From assembly GCF_009765905.1 (NCBI RefSeq), contig NZ_LMUO01000009.1, positions 287,941-351,940 of the forward strand: a stretch of DNA of 64,000 nucleotides, in the 5' to 3' direction. The DNA is from Mucilaginibacter sp. L196 (GTDB taxonomy: Bacteria > Bacteroidota > Bacteroidia > Sphingobacteriales > Sphingobacteriaceae). Each line of letters opens with the position of its first letter. Positions within the stretch are counted from its first letter, which is position 1. Shown piece by piece: positions 63,357 to 64,000 of the stretch. The position numbers and the translations under genes were made by a program. The notes beneath the pieces are model-generated. The model searched no databases. It was not told the origin of the DNA and was given only the letters and a program-made list of their open reading frames with translations.

Positions 63357-63902
63357 TTATACAGTTAATGTTTCCTGGCCTTTTTCCCAGTTGCAAGGGC
63401 AAAGCTCGTCAGTTTGTAAACCATCAAGTACACGTAATACTTCTTTAACGTTACGGCCAACGCTTAAGTCGTTAACACAAACCCAACGTACAATACCGGT
63501 AGGATCGATGATGAAGGTAGCGCGGTAAGCAACTTTTTCATTCGGCTCTAATATACCTAACTCTTCCGCTAATGATTTTGAAGTATCAGCTAACATCGGG
63601 AACTTCAAATCACGCAAATCATCATGATCTCTTCTCCATGCAGCGTGTACAAATTCAGAATCAGTTGAAGCACCAATTAAACGTGCATCACGATCGCGGA
63701 ATTCGCCATAAGCTTTATTAAATTCAGCTATTTCGGTAGGGCAAACAAAAGTGAAATCCTTTGGCCACCAAAACATTACAGTCCAAACGTTATCCTCGTT
63801 AGTAAAATAATCAGAGTTGATAGTTTCAAACTCTTTTCCTTTTTCGATACTAACAACCGCAGTTTTAGAGAATTTCGGAAATTCTTGTCCTATAGTAATC
63901 AT
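63357..63902 (-). CDS. ahpC: Alkyl hydroperoxide reductase/peroxiredoxin AhpC
   Basis: A 181-residue typical 2-Cys-like peroxiredoxin starting at the ATG at 63902 (MITIGQEFPKF); a TTG-type start ten codons earlier is unlikely. The peroxidatic Cys54 is in KDFTFVCPTEIAEF and the conserved Arg in FIIDPTGIVRW. The C-terminus has two Cys (168, 170) in CPCNWEKGQETL, as in mycobacterial AhpC, which is recycled by AhpD. It reduces peroxides. An OxyR-type palindrome lies upstream, so peroxide induction is expected. Confidence 0.95.
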   Translation of the reverse strand: MITIGQEFPKFSKTAVVSIEKGKEFETINSDYFTNEDNVWTVMFWWPKDFTFVCPTEIAEFNKAYGEFRDRDARLIGASTDSEFVHAAWRRDHDDLRDLKFPMLADTSKSLAEELGILEPNEKVAYRATFIIDPTGIVRWVCVNDLSVGRNVKEVLRVLDGLQTDELCPCNWEKGQETLTV

Positions 63903-63929
63903 ATTTTTAATTTTTGTTTTTATTTGTTG

Positions 63930-63937
63930 CAAATATA
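63930..63937 (-). promoter_or_regulatory. ahpC -7 promoter element
   Basis: Minus-strand TATATTTG, a full TAnnTTTG match, 27 bases before the ahpC ATG. No good -33 TTTG is seen, consistent with activator dependence. Confidence 0.6.
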
Positions 63938-63944
63938 CAAATAA

Positions 63945-63995
63945 CTATATAGCTATTAGATATATACTTTCTATGATATATAGATTTTATCTATA
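63945..63995. promoter_or_regulatory. OxyR-type operator region upstream of ahpC
   Basis: The core 17-mer TATAGATTTTATCTATA (63979-63995) is identical to the one before oxyR. A degenerate half-site ATAT-N7-CTAT occupies 63960-63974, and ATAG and CTAT words overlap at 63945-63956, giving a tract long enough for an OxyR tetramer abutting the promoter. Confidence 0.7.
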
Positions 63996-64000
63996 GTTTT

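Overview
The window looks like a chromosomal segment of a Bacteroidota bacterium, most likely of the family Sphingobacteriaceae (Mucilaginibacter/Pedobacter-like). The evidence is the fused lpxC-fabZ gene between lpxD and lpxA, a PorX-type response regulator with a PglZ domain (type IX secretion), several TonB-dependent or CarboxypepD_reg outer-membrane proteins, a DUF4175 protein, promoters of the TAnnTTTG type, and dense hairpin repeats of the families seen in these genomes. I found no rRNA, tRNA, CRISPR array, phage or intact transposase gene. The genus is an inference.

Layout. 1-4.7 kb: repeat-rich edge, a DUF3127 protein with an SSB-like acidic tail, a His/Met-rich exported protein divergent from an OmpR-type two-component pair. 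4.7-13.9 kb: a beta-CASP metallo-hydrolase, a BlaI/BlaR1-like repressor-peptidase pair behind a double operator, an SNF2 helicase, a DegP/HtrA protease. 14-20.5 kb: a TonB receptor with a small His/Cys-rich partner, a cyclophilin, exonuclease III, small unknowns. 20.8-26.3 kb: lipid A and fatty-acid genes (lpxD, lpxC-fabZ, lpxA), an HD hydrolase and an ABC ATPase. 26.5-34 kb: porX, tsaE, alanine dehydrogenase plus a D-Ala-D-Ala dipeptidase, a histidine-phosphatase-like protein lacking its catalytic histidines, a YihY/BrkB protein, an aspartyl protease with a PDZ domain. 34-42.5 kb: a collagen-like lipoprotein, a large beta-barrel protein, a single-domain response regulator, two MFS transporters and a MarR regulator. 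42.6-48.5 kb: DUF4175, an RsbW-like ATPase, ybeY, glutathione peroxidase, a quinone-oxidoreductase-like enzyme. 48.5-51 kb and 62.7-64 kb: peroxide defence (catalase, OxyR, AhpC, AhpD). 51-55 kb: siderophore receptor plus PepSY protein. 55-62.5 kb: a PIG-L deacetylase and a TetR-TolC-EmrA-EmrB efflux operon.

How it fits together. The clearest regulatory logic is a small OxyR regulon. The same 17-bp ATAG-N7-CTAT palindrome lies between katA and oxyR and, 13 kb away, upstream of ahpC. It sits at nearly the same distance from the -7 elements of katA and ahpC but directly against oxyR's own -7 box. Three other regulators (BlaI, MarR, TetR) each have an inverted repeat overlapping or flanking their own promoter. 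At least two elements of about 170-190 bp carry GTCATTGCGAGG hairpins; one is well bounded by terminal inverted repeats and a TAA duplication, which makes it MITE-like. Related hairpins fill many gene ends.

Limits: all functions rest on reading motifs by eye; no database search was made.
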